A program made the position numbers and the translations under genes. Shown in pieces: positions 54,025-61,742 of a DNA stretch of 64,000 nucleotides (positions are counted from its first letter, which is position 1; the number at the start of each line of letters is the position of its first letter). The stretch comes from Periweissella cryptocerci. GTDB taxonomy: Bacteria > Bacillota > Bacilli > Lactobacillales > Lactobacillaceae. The notes under the pieces were generated by a model, which made no database searches, was not told the DNA's origin, and was given only the letters and a program-made list of their open reading frames with translations. The DNA lies in the NCBI RefSeq assembly GCF_004358325.1, contig NZ_CP037940.1, forward strand, positions 2,356,001-2,420,000, read 5' to 3'.

Positions 54025-54972
54025 ATGACTGAAAATCAAAATCAAGATTTACATTTAACGAAAAAAGACCTGCGCTCAGTGTGGTGGCGTAGTATGTTCT
54101 TGCAAGGTTCTTGGAACTATGAACGGATGCAAAACGTTGGTTGGGCATTCTCAATGATTCCAGCTATCAAGCGTTTGTACAAAACTAAAGAAGACCGCGC
54201 GGCAGCTTTGAAGCGTCACTTGGAATTCTTTAACACGCACCCATATGTTGCATCACCAATTTTGGGGGTTGAATTAGCCCTTGAAGAACAACGCGCCAAT
54301 GGTGCCGAAATTGATGATGAAGCGATTAACGGGGTTAAGGTCGGTATGATGGGACCATTAGCCGGTGTCGGTGACCCAATTTTCTGGGGAACTTTACGAC
54401 CTGTTATCGGGGCATTTGCGGCTTCACTTGCGTTATCACAAAACATCATGGGACCAATCATTTTCTTCGTCCTCTGGAACCTTATCCGGATGTCATTCCT
54501 CTGGTACACCCAAGCGCTTGGATACAAGCAAGGAATGAACATCACCCAAGATTTGGGTGGTGGTATGATGCAAAAAATTACTCAAGGTGCTTCAATTTTG
54601 GGTATGTTCATCATGGGTGTGCTGGTACCTCGTTGGACAACTATGAACTTCCCAATGGTTATCTCAAAGGTTAAGAACGATTCTAAGAACGTGATTGATC
54701 TTTCATCAATCGTGGATAAAGCTAACTCAGGTAAGCTTTCAGCATCACAAATTCGGAATGTTTACGACCAAGTGGTTTCAGGTAAGTTAATTGATACTCA
54801 CAAAATTACCACTTTGCAAGATATCTTTAACACATTACTTCCTGGTTTGATGCCATTACTCTTGATGTTCCTTGTCTTGTGGTTACTTCGCAAGAAGGTT
54901 AACCCAATCTGGATTATCGTCGGCTTGTTCGTCGTTGGTATTCTTGGTTACTGGGTTGGACTCTTGGGTTAA
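54025..54972 (+). CDS. manZ: PTS mannose family subunit IID
   Basis: 315 residues. LTKKDLRSVWWRSMFLQGSWNYERMQNVGWAFSMIPAI split over 10-50; GPLAGVGDPIFWGTLRPVIGAFAASLA; C-terminal membrane helices. Together with IIC it is the target of class IIa bacteriocins in related bacteria. Starts 17 bp after IIC. Confidence 0.94.
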   Translation: MTENQNQDLHLTKKDLRSVWWRSMFLQGSWNYERMQNVGWAFSMIPAIKRLYKTKEDRAAALKRHLEFFNTHPYVASPILGVELALEEQRANGAEIDDEAINGVKVGMMGPLAGVGDPIFWGTLRPVIGAFAASLALSQNIMGPIIFFVLWNLIRMSFLWYTQALGYKQGMNITQDLGGGMMQKITQGASILGMFIMGVLVPRWTTMNFPMVISKVKNDSKNVIDLSSIVDKANSGKLSASQIRNVYDQVVSGKLIDTHKITTLQDIFNTLLPGLMPLLLMFLVLWLLRKKVNPIWIIVGLFVVGILGYWVGLLG

Positions 54973-55033
54973 TAATCCAATCAAATTACAAAAAATAGTG
55001 GATTAACGGTGTTACTAACCTGATATTCTACGT

Positions 55034-55087
55034 AAATGGCTTGATTTCTCCTTACTCAGATTAAGAAGAAATCGAGCCATTTTTTTG
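55034..55087 (+). terminator. Terminator after the mannose PTS, a divergent family B hairpin (B10)
   Basis: AAATGGCTTGATTTCTCCTTA / TAAGAAGAAATCGAGCCATT, then TTTTTTT. The arms differ from the family B consensus at several positions, with matching changes on both sides, and the T tract is much better than in other copies. Confidence 0.8.
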
Positions 55088-55151
55088 CCGTAATTTTTTT
55101 ATTTTTCAAAAAACACTTGTATTATTTTTGTACAGGTTGTATTCTAATAAT

Positions 55152-55165
55152 AGAAAGCGCTTTCA
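55152..55165 (+). promoter_or_regulatory. cre site of the nucleoside hydrolase operon
   Basis: AGAAAGCGCTTTCA, one mismatch (first base) to TGWAANCGNTNWCA. It follows a weak promoter (TTGTAT 55,117, 17-bp spacer, TATTCT 55,140) and would cover the start site. Confidence 0.6.
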
Positions 55166-55192
55166 AATATGTAACAGAGGGGAATTTAGTTT

Positions 55193-56113
55193 ATGGCTAA
55201 ACAAATTATTTTGGATACTGATCCAGGGATTGATGATGCGGTTGCAATTTCAATGGCATTAAAATCTGAGCAATTAGATGTGAAGTTACTAGTGGCAACT
55301 GCTGGTAACGTGGGGGTAGCAACAACTTTCGAGAATTTGGGTAAATTGCAGGCGTTCTTGGGTACTAAAGCTCCAATGGTCAAAGGGGCAACTCGCCCAT
55401 TATTGGTTGACCCGATTGAAGCGAAAAGCGTTCACGGTGTCACAGGGATGGCGGGATATGCTTTTCCCGAACCCGACTTCAGTAGTGAAGTTAGCGGTAC
55501 TGCAGTTGATGCAATTCATGATGTTGTGGCACATGCAACTGACAAAGTAACGTTGGTGGGGATTGGTCCACTGACAAACTATGCAATGTATCTTCGTCAA
55601 TATCCACAGGACGTGGCGAATATTGCAGAAATTGTATTGATGGGTGGTGCAATCGGTCGGGGTAACTTTGGGGTGTTATCAGAGTTTAATTTTGCAGCTG
55701 ATCCACATAGTGCGGACATCGTATTCAAATCAGGGGTACCAATTCGAGTTGCGCCGCTAGAAGTCGGAATGCAAGCAAAAGTGATGCCGGAAACCAGTGA
55801 AAAGATTAAACACATGGGTAAAGTTGGCGATATGTTTTATCAATTATTTTCTAAATATCGTGGCGGGAGTTTTCAAACGGGATTGAAAATTTATGATGCA
55901 TTAGCAATGGGGATGTTAATGAATCCAGAAATGTTTAGCTTTGAAAGTACGCATGTAGCTATCGAAACACATGGACAATATACAATGGGGGCAAGCTTGA
56001 TGGATTTCAAAGGTTATCTAAAGCAACCAGATAACGCGGAAATTGCGATTCAAGTTGATGTCGAAGCATTTGAAACATGGTTCTTGGGGACAATTAATTC
56101 ATTAGACAAGTAA
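55193..56113 (+). CDS. Inosine-uridine nucleoside hydrolase family (ribonucleoside hydrolase)
   Basis: 306 residues. N-terminal Ca2+-binding signature ILDTDPGIDDAVAISMAL (residues 5-22), ribose pocket GNVGVATTFENL, VLMGGAIGRGN and NFAADPHSADIVF blocks. It hydrolyses the N-glycosidic bond of ribonucleosides. GAGGGGAA lies before the ATG. Operon with the DcuC-type transporter; the GntR gene follows. Confidence 0.93.
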   Translation: MAKQIILDTDPGIDDAVAISMALKSEQLDVKLLVATAGNVGVATTFENLGKLQAFLGTKAPMVKGATRPLLVDPIEAKSVHGVTGMAGYAFPEPDFSSEVSGTAVDAIHDVVAHATDKVTLVGIGPLTNYAMYLRQYPQDVANIAEIVLMGGAIGRGNFGVLSEFNFAADPHSADIVFKSGVPIRVAPLEVGMQAKVMPETSEKIKHMGKVGDMFYQLFSKYRGGSFQTGLKIYDALAMGMLMNPEMFSFESTHVAIETHGQYTMGASLMDFKGYLKQPDNAEIAIQVDVEAFETWFLGTINSLDK

Positions 56114-56132
56114 ATGACAGGGGGATTGGACT

Positions 56133-57521
56133 ATGAACTCGTTCGTTATAATTCTATTAGGGGGAATTTCCATTGTCTTGTTGGTTTATATGATTATCAA
56201 GAAAATGGACATTAAAATTTCATTATTAACAATCGGGATTTTGCTGATGTATGTAGCATTATTACTTGGCAAGAAAGTTACCACGCTAGAACCAACGGGG
56301 GCATCGTGGCTAAACCCGATTCAAGCACTAGTTGATCAATTCACTACCACCCTTGCTGGACCGGGGTTTGTTATCCTAATTTTGGCAGGGTATAGTGCTT
56401 ACATGAGTAAGATTGGTGCTAATGCGGTGACAGTTAACGCATTAACAAAACCATTAAAACACGTCAAATCAGTATATATTCTCGTGCCAATTGTATTCTT
56501 GATTGGAAACATACTATCATTGGTTGTACCAAGTGCATCAAACTTAGCCATTATTTTATTGGCTACTTTATATCCAGTGTTGCGTGCAACCGGGATGAGT
56601 CGCTTGAGTGCGGGGGCGGTTATCGCGACATCGGCAACAATTGTGCCAACACCATTAGGCTCTGATAACGTGGCGATGGCGGCAGCATTACATTTACCAG
56701 TTACTGAATATGTGTTCAAATATCATGCGTTGATTTCAATTCCAACATTGATTTTCATCGCGGTGGTTCATTATTTCTGGCAAAAACGCCAAGATAAAAA
56801 GACCGCATTAATTGTGACTGAAAAAGAAGAAATTCAAGAAATTCCGGAAGATATTCACCAAAATGATTCGTTTGGATACCGCGTTATTTATGGGTTATTA
56901 CCGGTGATGCCAATTATTTTGTTAATCGTTGCATTCTTTGTCAATTTGAGTTTGAAAACGCCAATTCAATTAACAGTTCAGATTGTTTCGATTATTAGCT
57001 TATTCATTGCCATCGTGACCGAGTTAATCTACAAGCAAAATGTAAATCAAGTCCTTAAGGACACGAATGGTTTCTTTAATGGAATGGGCGGAGCGATGGG
57101 AATCGTTGGCTTGCTAGTCGCCGCGCAAACATTTGTGGCTGGGTTAGCATCACTTGGAATCATGGAAATGGTGCAAAAATCAATGGCATCAGTTCATGGC
57201 TCAGGTTTACTCCTACCGATTATAATGGTGGCCTTTACGGCGGTAATTGTATTATTGAGTGGGAGTGGCGTTGCGTTAGTCTTTGCCATGGTACCGTTGG
57301 TTGTCCCATTGACGCAGGCGGCTGGAATTCAACCTGAAGCACTGTCAGTACCACTACAATTAGCGGGTAACTTATTCCGTGCAGTTTCACCAGTGGCCGC
57401 GGTAATCTTGATTGTGGCTGGAACGACAAAACTTGAACCAATGCAAATTGTTAAACGGACATCTGTACCGATGGTTGCTGGGGTAGTGTTCATGTTGGTC
57501 TTATCGTTAATTGTCTTATAA
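56133..57521 (+). CDS. DcuC-family anaerobic C4-dicarboxylate-type transporter
   Basis: 462 residues, about 12 membrane helices. The DcuC family (IVPTPLGSDNVAMAAALHLPV, GSGVALVFAMVPLVVPL, NLFRAVSPVAAVILIVAG) normally transports C4 acids. Its operon with a nucleoside hydrolase suggests that here it may carry nucleosides or another purine/ribose-related compound (inference). Confidence 0.82.
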   Translation: MNSFVIILLGGISIVLLVYMIIKKMDIKISLLTIGILLMYVALLLGKKVTTLEPTGASWLNPIQALVDQFTTTLAGPGFVILILAGYSAYMSKIGANAVTVNALTKPLKHVKSVYILVPIVFLIGNILSLVVPSASNLAIILLATLYPVLRATGMSRLSAGAVIATSATIVPTPLGSDNVAMAAALHLPVTEYVFKYHALISIPTLIFIAVVHYFWQKRQDKKTALIVTEKEEIQEIPEDIHQNDSFGYRVIYGLLPVMPIILLIVAFFVNLSLKTPIQLTVQIVSIISLFIAIVTELIYKQNVNQVLKDTNGFFNGMGGAMGIVGLLVAAQTFVAGLASLGIMEMVQKSMASVHGSGLLLPIIMVAFTAVIVLLSGSGVALVFAMVPLVVPLTQAAGIQPEALSVPLQLAGNLFRAVSPVAAVILIVAGTTKLEPMQIVKRTSVPMVAGVVFMLVLSLIVL

Positions 57522-57607
57522 TAAATGTCAAATTTAGCTACTATTTTGTTGATTATTTATTAACTTAGAAGCTAGGAAAATGACAGTTAGCAAAAATAGT
57601 ATGGTTA

Positions 57608-57666
57608 GCTTCATTGTTGGTGCAACTTATTTGTTAAAATAAGTCGAGTTCGATTCTCGATGAAGC
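57608..57666 (+). ncRNA. tRNA-like fold in the leader of the GntR gene
   Basis: 59 nt. GCTTCAT (57,608-57,614) pairs with ATGAAGC (57,660-57,666). Inside lie GTTG-GTG-CAAC (57,616-57,626), CTTATTT-GTTA-AAATAAG (57,626-57,643) and TCGAG-TTCGATT-CTCGA (57,644-57,660), the last with the T-arm consensus GTTCGATTC. It is too short for a functional tRNA (about 73 nt expected) and the D and anticodon arms are atypical. Possibly a degenerate tRNA, a tRNA mimic or a regulatory leader. Confidence 0.45.
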
Positions 57667-57688
57667 AATAAGAAAGGTCGTGTCGATA

Positions 57689-58393
57689 ATGAAAGTAGTT
57701 TCCAAACCAGTCCAAGTATATAATTCGATTTTAGATAAGATTGATTCTGAACATTTTGTCGGAATGTTACCATCCGAAAACGACTTAACAAAATTATTCA
57801 ATGTTAGTCGCGGAACCATTCGTAGTTCATTGAATCTGCTTAAAGAGGACGGCATTATTAGCAGCATTAAAGGAAAGGGAAACATTATTAATGCCCATGT
57901 GACTAGCGAAAAAAAATCTGGGCTTGAAATTAATGATTCGCCGTTTTATAAGAGCTGTGACAAAGTAATTGAAAATGTTGATGCTTATTCTTTACGGCAT
58001 GCTGAGTCGAGCCACTCCAAGAAACTATTTGGTGCGGGTGATCATTTCACCATCAATCTTTGGTATGGTCCAGCTGACCAATACATCGGCAATGATTTTT
58101 GTATGGTTTCAAAAGAACTTGCGGAAGCGCATAACGTTGAAAGCATGAATTCAGAAGCATTACGAAATTTCCTGGAAAAGCAGCTATATGACCTGTCGAG
58201 TTATTCAACGTTATCAATGACGATTTCATTACGTGATAAAAGTGACTTTAAACGTAAATTTGCTGATGAAGTCAATCAATTAGTTGTATTGACGGAAGAT
58301 TTATTTGACAGTGATCATGCGCTACTGTGTCAATCAAAGTATTATGTACCACTCCAATTCTTTCGGACAATGCTCAACCGGACTAATTACTAA
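57689..58393 (+). CDS. GntR family transcriptional regulator
   Basis: 234 residues. Winged helix: VYNSILDKIDSEHFVGMLPSENDLTKLFNVSRGTIRSSLNLLKEDGIISSIKGKG split over 9-63. The C-terminal half (about 80-234) resembles an effector domain of UTRA type, but weakly. ATG 57,689 is preferred (AGAAAGG at suitable spacing). It is co-oriented with the nucleoside hydrolase and DcuC-like genes and likely controls them. Confidence 0.87.
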   Translation: MKVVSKPVQVYNSILDKIDSEHFVGMLPSENDLTKLFNVSRGTIRSSLNLLKEDGIISSIKGKGNIINAHVTSEKKSGLEINDSPFYKSCDKVIENVDAYSLRHAESSHSKKLFGAGDHFTINLWYGPADQYIGNDFCMVSKELAEAHNVESMNSEALRNFLEKQLYDLSSYSTLSMTISLRDKSDFKRKFADEVNQLVVLTEDLFDSDHALLCQSKYYVPLQFFRTMLNRTNY

Positions 58394-58534
58394 GAAATTG
58401 TGGGTCTGTAGTTTGGATGGTAAAACGCAGTGATTGTGAATTATGAGATGTTAAACGCGTTATTTATTGTAACGAGCGGGAAGCTATAGTCACTGGGCAA
58501 TTTTATGTTAATATTTAATATGTGAGGTTTTAAC

Positions 58535-59710
58535 ATGAAAAAATTATTGGTTATTGTTGGCGCAGTGATAGTAGTTTTTAGCGGATGCGTTTCAGGGCAA
58601 GTATCGGCTAAATCCAGCAGATATCAAACAATTGTGACAACTAAAAAAACAAAAAGAATTAAGTATTACATTAAGAATCCGAAACAAAAAACGGTATCAA
58701 AATTAAGCACTACACGGCGACAACGTCCCTTAAAAATAAAACAAATAAAATTAGCAAAAAAGATGAAACAAAGCACTTTGTATGCGATTAAAACAGTACG
58801 AGTGAAGAAGCCCATTCGTGGTTCAAAGTGGAATTATACGACGTACGTACTGTTAACAAGTGCGACTGGAAAAAAGGTTGGGTATGTCAAGAAGGCACAT
58901 TTAGAAAAAGGAAAATATTTAACGCCTGAACAACGCCAGTTATTAAAAGGTTATGTAACTGGAAATGTGCGCAAGCAACGCTTAGTTTTAAATAAAAGCG
59001 CGGTCAGACAGCTGTTGGCATTAACACCACGGCAAGTTACGACGCAGAGTAAAATTACGGATTGGCCGGCTTTAAATAAGGCAGTTATTTTTGGTGATTC
59101 GATTGCGCGTGGCCGTGAATACGTCGATGGGGAGGCAACAATAGCGGCAAAACCATTTATTAATGATGCTTTACAAAAAATTGGTGTAACTGGTAATATT
59201 CAGAATTATGCTTATTCTGGGTCGGGCGTGTGTGCTTATGCTAATAAATCATTTCCCCGTAATTTGGCTTGGCAAATTGATAACCGCAAGTTTGCTCGTT
59301 ATCCAGTGATTTTTTTGGCATATGGTACTAATGATTGGGGGCTCACTGTGCAGGGTAAGAAATCGCTCTTGCAAGTTGCTCGTACGTTAGATGATGATAT
59401 TCAAAAAATGCGTGAGCAAGCACCAGACACGAAAATACTAGCCGTCTTGCCGATTGACCGCTTTAATAGTAAGCATGATAATCTGTATACTAACTATAAA
59501 GTAAGCAAACAAGGCTACACGTTAGAAGAATTAAATGCAGTGTTCAAGCAAGTCTATCAAGCTAATGGAATTCCTGTATTCGACTGGCATCAAGGACAAA
59601 ATGCAGCCATAACATCGTACAAGGACATGTCAGACGGGGTGACACATCCGACGAAGCGTGGCTATGCGAAAATGGCTACAAAGTTAGCAGGCTGGTTACA
59701 GCAACAATAG
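58535..59710 (+). CDS. Secreted SGNH/GDSL hydrolase, probably lipoprotein
   Basis: 391 residues. N-terminal signal (1-21) with FSGC at the end, a plausible though imperfect lipobox; alternatively signal peptidase I after VSA. A basic SLAP/SH3-like region (about 30-130) follows. SGNH blocks: VIFGDSIARG (Ser, about 189-191), Gly in YAYSGSG, Asn in AYGTNDWG, and DGVTHP (Asp-His, about 370). Possibly an esterase acting on wall or surface glycans. Confidence 0.85.
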   Translation: MKKLLVIVGAVIVVFSGCVSGQVSAKSSRYQTIVTTKKTKRIKYYIKNPKQKTVSKLSTTRRQRPLKIKQIKLAKKMKQSTLYAIKTVRVKKPIRGSKWNYTTYVLLTSATGKKVGYVKKAHLEKGKYLTPEQRQLLKGYVTGNVRKQRLVLNKSAVRQLLALTPRQVTTQSKITDWPALNKAVIFGDSIARGREYVDGEATIAAKPFINDALQKIGVTGNIQNYAYSGSGVCAYANKSFPRNLAWQIDNRKFARYPVIFLAYGTNDWGLTVQGKKSLLQVARTLDDDIQKMREQAPDTKILAVLPIDRFNSKHDNLYTNYKVSKQGYTLEELNAVFKQVYQANGIPVFDWHQGQNAAITSYKDMSDGVTHPTKRGYAKMATKLAGWLQQQ

Positions 59711-59813
59711 TGGAATTAAACAGTGTGAGGTCAAGATGAATTATGTCTTGGCTTTTTTTAATGCGCTTGTGGTAACATTAAATTAGTGAAAATAGTTGAT
59801 TGGAGTAAATAAA

Positions 59814-60170
59814 ATGGCAGTAATTTTAAATAAACAAGTTGAATTTACGACGCGGGCGAATTCGATGTATACGTCAATTAATCCCAAACCGGGTATGTTG
59901 ATATTTGGTGATGGCGGCGTTGAATTTCGCGCCAATGCTGGTAATGGCTTCATTCAAATCCCATGGCGGGAAGTGACTGGGGTTCGCGCACAAGCATTTT
60001 TCTGGAATAAATATATCCGCGGATTCTTCATTGATACTAAATCGGGTTCGTTTAATTTTGTCGTGAGTCGCGCCCGGCAAGCTCTGACGGTTATGGATCA
60101 ACACTTGAGTCGAGATGTTATGTCGATTAACGAAGGTTTAGTTCAACGTCGACTTAAGAAGAATAAATAG
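59814..60170 (+). CDS. manO: DUF956 family protein (ManO)
   Basis: 118 residues: NKQVEFTTRANSMYTSINPKPGMLIFGDGGVEF, IQIPWREVTGVRAQAFFWNKYIRGFFIDTKSGSFNFVVS. ManO usually lies in the mannose PTS operon and regulates it; here it is 5 kb downstream, in front of the M24 peptidase gene. ATG 59,814 follows GGAG at nine bases. The displaced location suggests rearrangement after an ancestral linkage. Confidence 0.87.
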   Translation: MAVILNKQVEFTTRANSMYTSINPKPGMLIFGDGGVEFRANAGNGFIQIPWREVTGVRAQAFFWNKYIRGFFIDTKSGSFNFVVSRARQALTVMDQHLSRDVMSINEGLVQRRLKKNK

Positions 60171-60186
60171 AAAATAGGTGAATCCA

Positions 60187-61269
60187 ATGTATACAACACG
60201 AATTGAACGGCTTAAAAAAATGTTGGCAATGATGGAAATGGACGGTTTGTTTGTTACTAACGGGTTTAACATGCGTTACTTAACCGGTTTTTTAGGCGGT
60301 AATGGGGATGGTGTTGTTTTAGTTACTAAACAAAGTGTTTTGCTGATTACTGATTCTCGCTATGAAGAAGAACTTAAAGCAAGTTTACCAGCTGAAGTAA
60401 CGCTAGTGATTACGCGCGATTATTATCAAGAGGCCGCTAAGCAAACTGAAAAAGCCGGAGTATTACGGTTAGGATTTGAGGATGATTTAGCGTTCCGCGT
60501 TTTTGACTTAATGGACGAATTACTTGTTGTCGAAGACTTTTTACCCGTTCCTGGAGTGCTTGAGGCATTGCGCGAAATCAAGGATCAAACTGAAGTGACG
60601 GCATTACGCAAATCAACGGCAATTTCAGTGGCGGCATTCAACCAGTTGTTGCCAAAGTTACATGTTGGCATGACTGAAAAAGAGGTCGCTAATGAATTAG
60701 ATTATTTGGCGCGGAAGCTAGGTGCGCAAAAAGCTTCATTCGATACGATTGTTGCAAGTGGTTGGCGTGGGGCATTACCCCACGGTTTAGCAACTGATAA
60801 AGTAATTGAGACTGGTGAATTAGTGACGATAGACTTTGGCTACTATGTTGATGGCTATACTTCTGACATTACACGAACGATTGCTTTTGGTGAAGTTAGT
60901 GATGAACTAAAACATATCTATCAGACCGTTTTAACTGCGCAAAAGCGGATTATTGCGGAAGTGTTCAATGGTGTGGCTTCAAGTGAACTTGACCGAGTTG
61001 GCCGTGAATATATTACGGCACAAGGTTATGGAAAAGAATTCAATCATGGTACGGGGCACGGAATTGGTTTAGACATACATGAGGGACCAAACATTTCCCG
61101 GAGCCTGGATGATGAAATGGTTACCAATAATTTGTTGACGATTGAACCAGGAATTTACGTTGCTGGTTTGGGGGGCGTCCGGATTGAAGACGATGTGTTA
61201 GTGACACCTGCAGGTTATGAAAACTTAACCAGTGGAATTACGACAGACTTAATTGTGATTGATGATTAA
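60187..61269 (+). CDS. M24 family metallopeptidase (Xaa-Pro aminopeptidase-like)
   Basis: 360 residues. Creatinase-type N-terminal domain, then the pita-bread fold with metal ligands: DFGYYVDGYTSDITRT (two Asp), NHGTGHGIGLDIHE (His), LTIEPGIY (Glu), RIEDDV (Glu). Removes N-terminal residues preceding Pro or cleaves Xaa-Pro dipeptides. AGGTG precedes ATG 60,187; it starts 16 bp after manO. Confidence 0.92.
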   Translation: MYTTRIERLKKMLAMMEMDGLFVTNGFNMRYLTGFLGGNGDGVVLVTKQSVLLITDSRYEEELKASLPAEVTLVITRDYYQEAAKQTEKAGVLRLGFEDDLAFRVFDLMDELLVVEDFLPVPGVLEALREIKDQTEVTALRKSTAISVAAFNQLLPKLHVGMTEKEVANELDYLARKLGAQKASFDTIVASGWRGALPHGLATDKVIETGELVTIDFGYYVDGYTSDITRTIAFGEVSDELKHIYQTVLTAQKRIIAEVFNGVASSELDRVGREYITAQGYGKEFNHGTGHGIGLDIHEGPNISRSLDDEMVTNNLLTIEPGIYVAGLGGVRIEDDVLVTPAGYENLTSGITTDLIVIDD

Positions 61270-61280
61270 ATGAAAAGGGT

Positions 61281-61511
61281 GGCTTTATTTTGTCTGACGT
61301 GGGATGGAATAAAATTTGCTGGCACTCCGTTAGTTAGGATAATTCTCAGATTAGTGAAAAACAGTCGTAGAGGAGCAGATTCAATCAAATTAGTTATCAC
61401 TGATTTTGTGATGTGCTCAAACTTAGTGCCTGAGGTATATTTCATGGTACGCGAGTATTCTTAAACAAAAGTACAGAAACGACAATCCCACGCTAGAATA
61501 AATAGAAACGA
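61281..61511 (+). mobile_element. Family A MITE-like element, short form (A7)
   Basis: 231 bp. Left tip GGCTTTATTTTGTCTGACGT then GGGATGGAATAAAATT; right end CAATCCCACGCTAGAATAAA then TAGAAAC. Flanks AAAAGGGT (61,273-61,280) and GAAAGGGA (61,512-61,519) match at 6 of 8. It separates the peptidase stop codon from the terminator. The short open frame inside has no coding signal. Confidence 0.8.
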
Positions 61512-61514
61512 AAG

Positions 61515-61550
61515 GGAAGTGGTATTACGATACTCACCTCCCTTTTTTGC
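61515..61550 (+). terminator. Terminator downstream of the M24 peptidase, pushed away by the family A element
   Basis: GGGAAGTG / CACCTCCC with inner GTAT / ATAC and TTTTTT. The element A7 lies between it and the gene it probably served. Confidence 0.6.
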
Positions 61551-61655
61551 TTCCCAAAATTCATTAAACATGCGCAGATAATATTGCTGCCGGCGCGATG
61601 GCTTTGGCGCGTGATACGGAACCCGTTAAATGTGCAAATTAGGTAGTAATTAAGG

Positions 61656-61720
61656 TATAATGAGAGAATACAAAAAATATTAAGGTAGTCGCCTGCTATC
61701 AAAGATCGGGCGACTATCTT
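61656..61720 (+). promoter_or_regulatory. relA promoter and leader hairpin
   Basis: TATAAT (61,656-61,661), with TGCAAA 17 bp upstream. The leader has the hairpin AAGGTAGTCGCC (61,682-61,693) / GGCGACTATCTT (61,709-61,720), not followed by a T run, so a transcript-stabilising or translational role is possible. Confidence 0.5.
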
Positions 61721-61742
61721 ACCGAAAGCCAAGGTGAAAAAT

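Noticed and set aside
57608-57666. Functional tRNA gene
   Set aside because: Only 59 nt, three-base D loop, no canonical 7-base anticodon loop, no CCA.
61270-61464. 64-codon open frame directly after the M24 peptidase
   Set aside because: Reads through the left part of family A element A7.
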